Source: Thunnus maccoyii (Eukaryota; Chordata; Actinopteri; Scombriformes; Scombridae). Taken from it: a stretch of DNA of 64,000 bases. Each line of letters opens with the position of its first letter. The stretch's first letter is position 1. The position numbers and the translations under genes were made by a program. The notes under the pieces were generated by a model. That model saw only the letters and a program-made list of their open reading frames with translations. It searched no databases and was not told where the DNA came from. The DNA lies in assembly GCF_910596095.1 (NCBI RefSeq), contig NC_056536.1, positions 15,890,791-15,954,790 on the forward strand. Reading direction: 5' to 3'. This document shows, piece by piece, positions 14,201 to 34,312 of the stretch.

Positions 14201-14986
14201 GTGCAAAGTATGCTGATAAAAAAGAAGTATTTTGACTGTTATCAAACGACACTGTTGTTATGCAAAATTGAAAACAGAAAGACGAGGAGAGCAGACGACG
14301 TAACATATGGAAGTTCTGGTAAAACAAGTGTACAACAACCACAACAACAGGGAAATGAGCAGGACTGAGTGACTAATGTAAGAAAACACTGGCAAGGAAA
14401 CATATGTTCATTTCTCAAACACAATATGTGGAGGAGGCCACAGGGTGTCAACAGCCCTGCTAAAACAAATGCTGTTGCATTGTGCCAATTAAAAACACCA
14501 AACAGAAAATACAGTTTATTTCAATATTTGTATTTAATTTTAAAGCTGATCCAGCAAAAATACAGATTTAGAACACGGCCCTTTATTATCAGACATATGT
14601 GTAGTTGGGTGAAGCTGTTTTATAGGTCAACTAACTTTAAAAACCTTCAGAAATGTTGCATCCAATAATCAATATTTTGGTGTTCAGGTACATAAAGTCC
14701 ACATCTCTTTGCATTTCAGAGCTGCAATTTTGATATTTTGCAGAATTTCTCATCTATAACTTCCTATAAGACTACATACATTTAAGTTAAATGCACATGA
14801 ATGCAATTTTTATTATAGGAACAGTTGACACTTATGAGTAATTTTAGCTTTGAATGGGTTGTTACTCATAATGTCGCTAACAATGACGAATTTTCTCACC
14901 TCTTTGCACATCGGCAGATCCGCAGATGTCTGTGCTAAAAGCAGCCACAGTATAAGGTGGCTCGGGTTTACCGGGCCTCGCTGCAT
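5245..14986 (-). CDS. elapor1: Endosome-lysosome associated apoptosis and autophagy regulator 1
   Basis: Type I membrane protein of the late secretory and endolysosomal system (EIG121/KIAA1324). Twenty-two coding exons sum to 2946 nt, or 981 residues, against about 1013 in human: 14900..14986, 13026..13146, 12684..12864, 12439..12586, 12121..12201, 11877..11982, 11625..11774, 11244..11332, 10890..11067, 10350..10478, 9910..10000, 9675..9780, 9422..9559, 8199..8462, 7391..7567, 7152..7302, 6938..7031, 6624..6719, 6315..6441, 5750..5928, 5413..5578, 5245..5331. Exon 1 encodes a signal peptide (hydrophobic [12 protein letters not shown]). Cys-rich repeats follow ([28 protein letters not shown]), then an M6P-receptor-homology-like part (LCGKE...[12 protein letters not shown]), a transmembrane helix ([17 protein letters not shown]) and a tail with the YSKL sorting motif and [10 protein letters not shown]. 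The tail end [11 protein letters not shown] favours ELAPOR1 over ELAPOR2. The donor of exon 12121..12201 (GTTTGT) is weak but keeps the frame. Confidence 0.93.
11486..11504. repeat. Short (TG)n microsatellite
   Basis: A short TG dinucleotide run in an elapor1 intron. Confidence 0.8.
12290..12400 (+). mobile_element. tRNA-derived SINE fragment
   Basis: The sequence GCCAATTCAAGTCCAACCAG resembles a pol III B box in tRNA context. It is followed by GGGACCTTTGTTGCCTTTCA and CCTGTCATCTC, a tail typical of teleost tRNA-derived SINEs. It lies in an elapor1 intron, is truncated, and has no clear target-site duplication. Confidence 0.6.
13147..14899 (-). other. elapor1 intron 1
   Basis: This 1.75-kb first intron separates the signal-peptide exon from the first luminal exon. 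I see no coding exon, RNA gene or recognisable repeat in it. Confidence 0.6.
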
Positions 14987-15414
14987 CGTCGTGTCCTGTC
15001 AGTGCTGAAGTGATGCGGATCTAGGAGCGCAGGTTGACCTGCGCCCTCAGGTGAGGCGAGAGGCGCGGCTTGCCTCTGGACGGTGAGCAAATACTGGCAG
15101 GTGATTGGCTCTGGTCCCTGTTTTCACTATGAATCATCACTTAACGTCTCAGTATTAAACAACAACACAGCAGCCTGCTGCTGATATTATGTGGAAATTC
15201 TGTGCAGCAGTGAGCTGTTATCAACTATCGTCCACAGGAAATAATCACACTCGCACCAATCACACTTCAGCAACTGATGGCTAATAAAGTGGTGGTTTGA
15301 AAAACAGTTTGTTTTTCAAGATAGTGAAATTTCGAGATTTTCACTGGTCAAAATAGCAGTTAGATGTGGGAAAACAACTTTTGGAAACACCTTTGGTTTA
15401 ATATAACAGCTTCC

Positions 15415-15930
15415 AACTCAATTTATCAATTCAATTACAATTCAAAAGGTTTTATTGACATGAAGGTTTCAAGAACAATGTTGCCAAGGTATCAAAGTCC
15501 AGTTTGTCTAAATATTTGAACAGAACGCCAGAACACAATAACACAACATTACGATTGATACACAGTATTTGTGTGTCTCAGGTTGTGGCGTGTTGATATT
15601 GGGCAGTAAGATATGTCCCGTCTCCTTCTCCTGGGAGTATTTTTTTAATTTTTTAGAGCTCATGAAGCTCCTTTTGAATCTGAAATTTTAGACTTTAACT
15701 CGTAAAGTAAATGTTCCTTATTTCACTAAATGTTTTACAGTGTAGGAAGACATTATCTCTGTCTCAGCCTCACCTGGTGACCACATATTCTGTTTTCATT
15801 CATTTTTTGTGTGGTCACTGAGTCTGTAACTGGTTAGGATCTGTCTCTGCTTTCTATCTCTGACAATTCATAATCTCTTTTTAGGGCCAGACAAAATACT
15901 TATCTACTATTGCTCTGAGTTTCTTCTCTC
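15415..15930 (-). mobile_element. Probable non-LTR retrotransposon 3' end
   Basis: Read on the minus strand, the block ends in CAATAAAACCTTTTGAATTG followed by TAATTGAATTG repeats, the style of a LINE or SINE 3' terminus. It sits in the roughly 1.1-kb space between the divergent starts of elapor1 and cfap276. No confident open frame is left. The family assignment is inference from the terminal repeats. Confidence 0.4.
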
Positions 15931-15973
15931 CAGTGTTTCACATAGGGAGGAGGGAGGATAGACACGTTTGATA

Positions 15974-16013
15974 CCGGAAGTTCTTGGTTGCTTAGGAACC
16001 AGGTTGTAAACAA
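15974..16013 (+). promoter_or_regulatory. cfap276 promoter: ETS, X-box and forkhead sites
   Basis: Three motifs lie within 40 bp, about 100 bp before the cfap276 start codon. They are an ETS-like CCGGAAG (15974..15980), an X-box GTTGCTTAGGAAC (15987..15999) matching the RFX consensus RYYRYY-N-RRNRAC with a 1-nt spacer, and TGTAAACAA (16005..16013) matching the FOXJ1/forkhead consensus. RFX plus FOXJ1 control is the established signature of motile-cilium genes and fits the product encoded downstream. Confidence 0.65.
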
Positions 16014-16108
16014 GTAGCTAAGTTAGCAAGAGTAAAGCAAACGTTACAGCAACACAAAGTCTGTACACATGATGTTATTTGTCTGTCGAGCTTCTTGTTG
16101 TCATTAAT

Positions 16109-17441
16109 ATGTCGAGCAGGGATCCTTTCCCCTCCCCGAGGTTTGAAGACGGCTTCACTCTCAGCGGCTTCAGGCCGCAGCAGGTCAGTCAACTTATTAC
16201 TGATAATTAACTAGTTGAGGTTTGTCAGAGATCCATGTTACCAAAACAAAACACGAGCTGCCTCATGTTCAGATATTTATTTAAAAATGTACATTTGATC
16301 ATGATAATTATTCATTATTATTAGTGAAAAGGGTATTTTTTTCCAACTTTTATACGTATACAGTATACACATACTATTAATGTATATACTATATTTATAC
16401 TTTGTATGAAGTGATTATAACATGTATACTCAACATCTTTGGAACAAAAATGTCCTTTGAGTAAAGTTCTGTCTTATGTAAAATGACTTTTATCATCTAC
16501 AGTCAGCAGAAAATCATTCATACTCTTTCTACCAGCATTGTGTGTTTTCTCTCAAGTCTCAAATTGTGTTTGTGTGACTTAAGTGTGTGTTCAATCATTT
16601 TGTGGACTTAAACAAAACCAACATCTTTGATGCATAAAATGAAAGGATTAAAGTAATTTAGCTAAACTAACAGCCATTATTACGCTTCATGTAGTTTTCT
16701 GCATTTGTAGCATTTCATTCTAAAACATTCACTTGTGAAACTCGTCTGAAAATCATCAGACCAGGACTTAATATGAACCTTATGATTTACTTTTGCTCCA
16801 ATAATTACTTTCCTCTATAATTCTTTATCATAGAGAATAGACACAATTTCTTTATAAATTTGGAGATCATTTTTTCTCCTTCTCCTTCTGCACAGAGGAA
16901 AACCTATGATAAGCCGACCCACATGGCCCAGACTGAGGAGCCCTGGAGTCGCCTGCATGATGCAGCCACTGTGTCCAGCAGCCGGCGGAGTGTTCAGTAT
17001 TATGAGCATCGGGTAAAGTCAGGGAGCACAATCTTAAACTGTGTGTGTGTGTGTCACTTCTGAAGCAACTTTTCAAGGCAAATGCACCTTCAGCACTTTT
17101 AACACTCTTTTCTCCACTTCAGGCTCCACACGACAGCCTGGACTTAAAGCTGAAGGCCGTCTACGATCAACACAAGGACTTCTTGTGGAGCAAGAATCAG
17201 GTTTTATACCAGAGGGAGACCGTCTCTGAGGACAACAGGTACGCATCTGTGATGTTAAGGTCACGGACCGGCAGTGACATTTCAGGATGTCTGATTGAAT
17301 TTAATAAATCATTTGTCTCGCCAATTTTACAGGAGGACACAGCGAAGCTTAGAGGAGCAGGAGGTGCTGGAAAATGAATGCGAAAAGGACATCAGGGTTT
17401 GGGTCGACCCACAGAAACGCTCAATCTACTGTATTAAGTGA
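16109..17441 (+). CDS. cfap276: Cilia- and flagella-associated protein 276
   Basis: Axonemal microtubule inner protein of motile cilia (C1orf194 in human). Four exons, 16109..16183, 16896..17012, 17123..17238 and 17333..17441, give 138 residues against 169 in human. Conserved blocks are RDPFPSPRFEDG, YDKPTHMAQTEEPWSRLHD, SLDLKLKAVYDQHKDF and the C-terminal IRVWVDPQKRSIYCIK. The human protein continues past this last block and the fish protein stops there, so the C-terminus is shorter. It is divergent from elapor1, the same arrangement as human 1p13. AATAAA signals follow at 17545..17550 and near 17675. Confidence 0.9.
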
Positions 17442-17554
17442 AGCACAGGTGAAGTTCAGTTATATTATGATCCCCAATCAATGCAATACATAATATGTGT
17501 GAAGCTTACATAAACTCTCTCAGTCTGAGAAGAGGAGTGTCTCAAATAAAGAGC

Positions 17555-17574
17555 TTTTTTTTTTTTTTTTTTTT
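17555..17574. repeat. Poly-T tract
   Basis: Twenty T residues directly follow an AATAAA in the cfap276 3' flank. Confidence 0.9.
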
Positions 17575-17699
17575 ACCTCCACAGGCCTTTTCAAACAAGA
17601 GCCACTGCAGGGAGACTGATGGCAGTTTCTGGTATCATCATCTCTGACTACTGCTCACTTCAGAGACCTGTAAATAAAGGAGTTCTCTCAATGTGTGTT

Positions 17700-18449
17700 T
17701 GTCCTGCTGGTGTTATTCTAAATACGACACACAAAGAAAATGAGCCTGATTTCTAAATCACTTTAACCCTAAAAACTCTCCTTAATAAAGTGCACAATGT
17801 AATAGAAACACAAATACTCACCTGATTCACCGGTCACATATTTTGACAGCCAAATGGATATTAAATGAAGTAACAGCACAACATTAAGGTATATTTGCAC
17901 ATAATTTGGCTTTTAAATACTGAATGTTTCTTAGTTTTGATTTCACTTCTGTACAGATTGCTCCTGGCTTCAGGGGTTTCTTAGAAAACCAATTTTTCAA
18001 ATTTCATTTACATTCAAGCACAACAGCATTTATCTTTTTTTCCCCCAAACTCCTTCTCTACTGTGCTTGATTGAAATAACAGGGTTGTATCTTGCATGTA
18101 GAAACATCATACTGCATTGCATACTGAGGCAGTATTTAAGTAAATTTTAACAAACCCATTTACAAGAGAAACTGCAGAATATTTTATTAAAAACACGTAC
18201 AACTGTTGGAATAAATGAGACCGTTAACAAAAGATTTAAAATGTCACTGTATAAAAAGTGCTGCATAGAGATGAGTGTAAACAAGGAAAGATCTGTTGGA
18301 GAGTTATAAACAAAAGGTTCATACGGCATATTTTTCCAGAAAATATTCTTTCCCATAATTGATAAATGTCAGTTTCACTTGGTGTTTATTTTGAATCCAT
18401 TGAACCGGAAACTAACTGAGCTCAGGCAGGTGGAGTCGGCCCGGTGGAT
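17700..18449. other. Tail-to-tail spacer between cfap276 and smc5
   Basis: No coding signal is present. The smc5 3' UTR probably occupies the right part, since a minus-strand AATAAA falls at about 18182..18187. The two genes converge here. Confidence 0.6.
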
Positions 18450-29213
<10,764 letters not shown>

Positions 29214-29341
29214 GGCGAACAAAAACAGGTACACTCGTTCGCCCTCGCGCGCTTCGCCTGGTCGTTACTGAGAACTTCTTCTTCTTCTTCCGCTGCTGGA
29301 AGCTGGTTGGACAAGCCGGGGTCACATGTGTACACAAAGAC

Positions 29342-29380
29342 TGACGTCATCACCTATTACAACGCGAATTATCGCGAGAT
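29342..29380 (-). promoter_or_regulatory. smc5 promoter with CRE and a near-TCTCGCGAGA box
   Basis: A perfect palindromic CRE, TGACGTCA, lies at 29342..29349, about 130 bp before the smc5 start codon. TATCGCGAGA at 29370..29379 is one base from the BANP box TCTCGCGAGA. The surroundings are CpG-rich, as expected of a housekeeping promoter. Confidence 0.55.
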
Positions 29381-29699
29381 CCATGGCTTTCACGTACATT
29401 TTTTTTGTCCATAGCTGTGTCACAATTCAAGGGATTATAATAATCTACTATGTAATCACTATTATTATTATTATTATGAGTGATTCAATATATTATCAAT
29501 ATTATGCTTCATTAATTACAATAATAATTAATCATAATATAATCATAATGAAATTACACACAGCCTATGGTACAGGCAGATAAAGTAGTTTTCAAACTTT
29601 CTTCCAAGGAATATTTTCCACAACACCATCCCAGTATGAGACTACAGCAGGAACTGTAACAGTATCACAGTGAAAAAGAGCTCTGATCTTCTTATTGTG

Positions 29700-30150
29700 A
29701 TGACAGATTCAGGAAGTGTACTTTAAGCTTACATACAAGTTCTACCCTGTACAACATTTTCTTAAAAGATTTAAGAATTGTATTACTGCATTGTGTTCAT
29801 TTTTCACATCCTGAAACTGTGCCTCATTTATTTTGGCACTGTTACTATACTCAAAGACTGTGGCAAGTGGTCTCTGAGTTTATTAATGTTGCATTTATGG
29901 CTTATTTTGCTTTATTGAATAAACATGCACTGTTGGGGTTTTTAAGTTACAACAGAAAGTTGTAAAATGGGAAACAAGCTCACATTTTCAATCTTATAAT
30001 TATCTTAGCTAACTTCCATATTCATAGGTATAAGTTTGCCAACAAAAAAACACTCTTCAGTTGTCCATAAAGATGTGAGCAGCACTATTTAATCTTGCGC
30101 TAAGAAGGCTGTAAACACTGTTGATGAGTGTATTGTTTTAATGTCTTTAT
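29700..30150 (+). mobile_element. LINE-1-type element, ORF2 C-terminal remnant
   Basis: One plus-strand frame reads HPETVPHLFWHCYYTQRLWQ followed by VVSEFINV. This is the zinc-ribbon-like segment at the end of fish L1 ORF2 (typical form E-HLFW-C--T--FW). Downstream frames are broken. No 5' part is present, so this is an old truncated copy. Confidence 0.65.
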
Positions 30151-30389
30151 TTAACTATTTTGTTGTTTTATTTATTTTATGTATTTATGTTTTATCAGGT
30201 TTATTATGTAGCGATAGTGGCCAGGGTGGGTTGCTTCTACTGGATGAAGAGGTGTTAGAAATAGCCAGTGATATGATCCTGTTGGATCTGCTCTTGGAAT
30301 AGATTATTAATATTATTAATTCATAAGCTACACTGTGAGAACAACTAGCCACTAGTTATATTCTCAGTGCCAAGTGTTTTAAGGAAAAC

Positions 30390-30985
30390 TGTAAAAGGTT
30401 CACAATTTTTGTCTACTTTAAAACAACAGTCAGATGCCCAAACGAACCCTGAAAGAGGTTTTCCTCGCTGTAATCATTCCTCCTGTTCATACTGGCTATT
30501 AAAAGATGCCCTTCAAATGTGCTTTCAATGTAAATGATGGGGGCCAAAATCCAGTGTGTCCAGTCATTTTGGGTAAAAATGCATTTAAAGTTTATCTGAA
30601 TATGAGGCTTCAGCAGTCTGAGTTATTCATATCAAGTGGATATCGGACACATTTACAGTCTTTTTAGCATCAAATTCCCTCTTTGTGTTTCCCCGTTGAG
30701 CTGCAGTGAAAGTATAGTGACAAAAAGAGGGACTTTGGCACCAGAAACACTAGCGTTGAAAGTTATCTTCTTGATTTGGACAGTCGGAGCTTCATATCAG
30801 CTTCAGATAAACTTTAATACATTTTTGCACAGAAGGACTGTGGATTTTATCCGCCATCACTTAAATTGTAAGTGCATTATGAAGGGATCTTGTGGCCTAA
30901 TGGCCAGTATGAACAGGAGGAATGATTAAAAGAAAAACACGTCTCAGTGTTCATTTGGGTTTTAAGGCAGACTTGGATCAGTAAA
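30390..30985. repeat. Long palindromic repeat, copy B
   Basis: The right arm (30718..30985) is a copy of the 28003..28330 repeat. The left arm (30390..30520) contains the same family inverted: GGTTCACAATTTTTGTC is the reverse complement of the repeat's end, and CCTCCTGTTCATACTGGC is the reverse complement of GCCAGTATGAACAGGAGG. The two arms could fold into a long hairpin around about 200 nt of middle sequence. It is non-coding. Confidence 0.65.
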
Positions 30986-31139
30986 CGGTTACTGTGATTA
31001 ACAGACAGAACAACTTTTCTGTTTACAGTCATTAAGTTCCTGCAGAGGGAGCTACATGATGTTTGTCTTGTGAATCCATACAATATACTAACAATCTGAA
31101 ACAATCACCGCTGTAACGTTGAGGTAAATGTTTGCTGAA

Positions 31140-31660
31140 CTGTAGCCACAGAGAGAAGCTGACGGTGGCTCCTTTGTGTTTCTTTAGCTGAATCCGGTGT
31201 TTAACCGGCCGCAGGGCTCCCGGCTGCTCTTCCTGTGGTTAGATCAGAATCGCCTCTTTACTCAGTGTCCGTTGTGAAGTTTGGAGTATGAACCCCAAAC
31301 TCATCCCGAACTAGTATATCTGATCAATTCATCACGTCTAAACCACACTGTGCAGCGTGGAGGCCCTGGAGGTGAAATAGTGCCTGCTACTCAGCGCCAA
31401 AGAGGCTCGAGAGCGTTTTTTCCTATCATCTCCGGTTCGAGCAGAGCCAGACTCAAACCGGATCAAATAAGATCACTGTGTAGGTTTTTAACAGAAATAC
31501 ACACATTCACACACACTCAAACAATCACCAAACACAAACACTCACCAGACACACATCACCACAACCCACTCACCCGCCATTCACACTGTGAAGAAGCGGA
31601 ACATCCGGGTTTTATTTATAGCCAACAGCCGCGTTGCATCATGGGACATTAAAGTAGAAA
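31140..31660. other. Promoter-like patch, no gene found
   Basis: A CpG-richer stretch in an AT-rich repeat field. On the minus strand, ATGGCGGGTGAGTGGG looks like a start codon followed by a splice donor, but I find no downstream coding exon before smc5. It could be a first non-coding exon, a lncRNA promoter or an enhancer. Evidence is weak. Confidence 0.25.
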
Positions 31661-32407
31661 CTATGTCGCCCTCACGTGGCCATAAACGTCATTTCTTTTT
31701 CTTTTTTTGCCTGAAATTTCTTTAAACGTAGGAAATATAGTTTTAAAAGTGCATAAGAAAGCAGAAGCATAACATTAAGTCATAATATATAATATAAGTA
31801 TTTACAGTAATATAAATAAATAAATGAATGATGTGCAAATGTAGTGATTGAAAACATGATGTTACAATTAAAGGATATTTGTGGGTATATAGTGGGTTTG
31901 TTTACTCTTTCATTTATGTTTAAGTGAATTAGATTCTAATAAATATGGTAAATTACAGCATTAAATGCAGACATGTAGCTACAGCTTTAACAATATACAA
32001 TCAACCTAATTCTAACACTTGTATTTAATTTACACTAAGTCCAATGTTAAATGTCACAAATTAAATTACGTTTTAGTTATTTTCAGTTTCAGTAATTTTC
32101 AGTAGTAATGATCTTGCAGATCTAGAGTCATGGGCAAAACTGCATTTTGAATGGCTGGAAAATATATAGTGATTGTCGACAATACCTGATATTATACATT
32201 CATGATATTACACCTGATATTATTCCCCAAAAGGAATTCAGTAAAAGACTCAGAAATGTGGAACCACTTATTACATGAATTAGTGTAAAACAAAACCAGA
32301 AGTTTTCAATGTACTGTTGAGACAGTAGTAGTTGACAAAGATGTGAACACTGAATGATTTATGAATGAATCGACCACATACATGTACATGCATATACATA
32401 CATATTT

Positions 32408-32459
<52 letters not shown>

Positions 32460-32516
32460 CGTATATACATATACATATATATATATATACACACACACAT
32501 ACATATATATACATAT
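32408..32516. repeat. Compound (TA)n/(CA)n microsatellite
   Basis: Alternating TATA, CACA and TACATA runs of about 110 bp. The apparent open frames across it (YIYIY repeats) are simple-sequence artefacts. Confidence 0.95.
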
Positions 32517-32904
32517 CATATCATATATCACCTCACTCATATATGTATGAGAGATTTCCATTTTTGATTTTTAATACATTTGCAAAACATTCTAAAAAAC
32601 ATGTTTTCACTTTGTCATTATGGGTTATTGATGGGCAAAAATGGCAGTTTCATCCATTAAAAATCTACAACATAATAAGGGTGTAAAAATTGAAGCTGCT
32701 TTCTGAATCCACTGTACACATATTTGTACTTGTAAGTCATCGCATACACAGTCATGTACAATAAATACACACACAGACACATGCAGATACAGACACGTAC
32801 ACACACACTATTACGTCTTTTCTGTAGTTTTTATCCTGAATCTGTTTCATCCATTTGTTTGTTTATTTAGTTGTTTGAACTTTAAAAGCCCCGGGAGGGG
32901 GCAG

Positions 32905-32985
32905 GGGCTGCAAATTAGTTCAGTTCAGTTTAGTTCAGATCTTTATTGTTCCTCAAGGGGAAATTTAACTTGCAGCAGAGGGCAA
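32905..32985. repeat. Interspersed-repeat tail fragment
   Basis: TTCAGTTCAGTTTAGTTCAG is followed by TTTATTGTTCCTCAAGGGGAAA, a tail motif common in fish interspersed repeats. Related motifs occur near 44857..44885 and 59296..59312. The family is not resolved. Confidence 0.4.
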
Positions 32986-33311
32986 AAACTCAAATACACC
33001 ATACAAAAGGACACAGGACAGCTGAACACCCTATACAATTTACATCTGTTGCCTTTTTTTCTTATGTAACAATGCATATCTGTATTGTCCCATTAAATAA
33101 ACAAACAAATAAATAAAGCTAGTTTTGGCTCTAGCAGTTGTACAAAGACTAACTGCCAGATCGTCTGCTGCAAAGGCAGAGAGACCTGTGAGATACACAG
33201 ATTTTAACATGTTGATTATGCAAAGTTTAGATAATTTCCATCTCTATGTAAAGAATTACTAAATATGTTCAAATGCAGCAACCATAACACAGATGCTGAA
33301 GCCTAATTGCA

Positions 33312-33888
33312 GGGGCGGATTCAGTGATTTGGGGGCCCAAGGCAAACTCTGTCTGGCTTTATTTTCACCTTCTCTCTAACTGGGAATGTTGGTATTGGCA
33401 GTGGTAGAAGAAGTACTCAACCTTTTCTTTAAGTAAAACTATTAATACCACACAATAAAAAATACTGTTATTAAAGTCCTGCATTCAAATTTTTACTTAA
33501 GAGAGGCATTATCAGCATAATGTACGTAATTGCATTTAACTTGTGTTCAAGGTGGAGCATTTAATTCCGGTATAAAACTGGATAGCTTAATCAATAATAA
33601 AGCATAGTATTTTATTTGTCATATTTTGTGAGTAAAATCTGAATCTGCAACGTAACAAGTAACATTTATCTGTCATGTAAATGTTTTCCGCTGAAGTATA
33701 CAGTTGCATATTTTTAAGTGCTTTAGGGGCTTTTTGTAAGTTATTTCTGGGTACAATGAGTTAGAATAGTAACATAATATAATATTTTTCATATGTAAAC
33801 ATCATAATAAATCTACAGCTGTTTGGGGCCTTTTTAGTTGGGGGCCCCAGGCAGTCGTCTACCTTGCCTCATGGTAAAGTCCACCCTG
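33312..33888. mobile_element. Nested MITEs
   Basis: The outer ends read CAGGGGCGGATTCAGTGATT and GTAAAGTCCACCCTG, which look like degenerate inverted termini around GGGGGCCC motifs. Inside, from about 33401, lies AGTGGTAGAAGAAGTACTCA followed by AAAGTCCTGCATTCAAAT, a copy of the AGTGGTGGAAGAAGTA family. I infer insertion of the second family into the first. Confidence 0.5.
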
Positions 33889-34312
33889 CCTAATTGTTAT
33901 ACGCAATAAGAACCAATAAACATGAAGTGAAAAATCTGACTGACACACATTATATATGTTGGTTTGCCTGTTGTTGGGGCCTCAGTCAGTGTTAACAGTG
34001 GAGGAGTCGACTGGTATAGTGCCGTGCAAGGTTGGTTTTAAGCTGCATTTGTGTCTACGGCAATTAACTAATCTAGTGTCCTGTGCCCTGTGGGGGTTGT
34101 GAGGTAATCTTGAATGCTGTAATACCACTACTGACAACTGCGAGGTGGCGCATTGAGTCTGAGGATCCTCCGTGTCAACAACAATATGTTGGAGTTGGAT
34201 GCTGCGACGAAAAAGACAACAGAAAGACTGTTGCTGTGAGGAGGTGTGACTCTTTTCACAATGGACTAAAAAAAAAAGGGGGACAGAAAGAGTGGACCTC
34301 CGCCATCCTGCC

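Noticed and set aside
29326-29583. 85-codon plus-strand frame at the smc5 promoter
   Set aside because: It runs into an ATT-rich simple repeat and is not conserved-looking.
32280-32567. Overlapping open frames on both strands rich in YIYIY and HTHT
   Set aside because: They translate a TA/CA microsatellite and are not genes.
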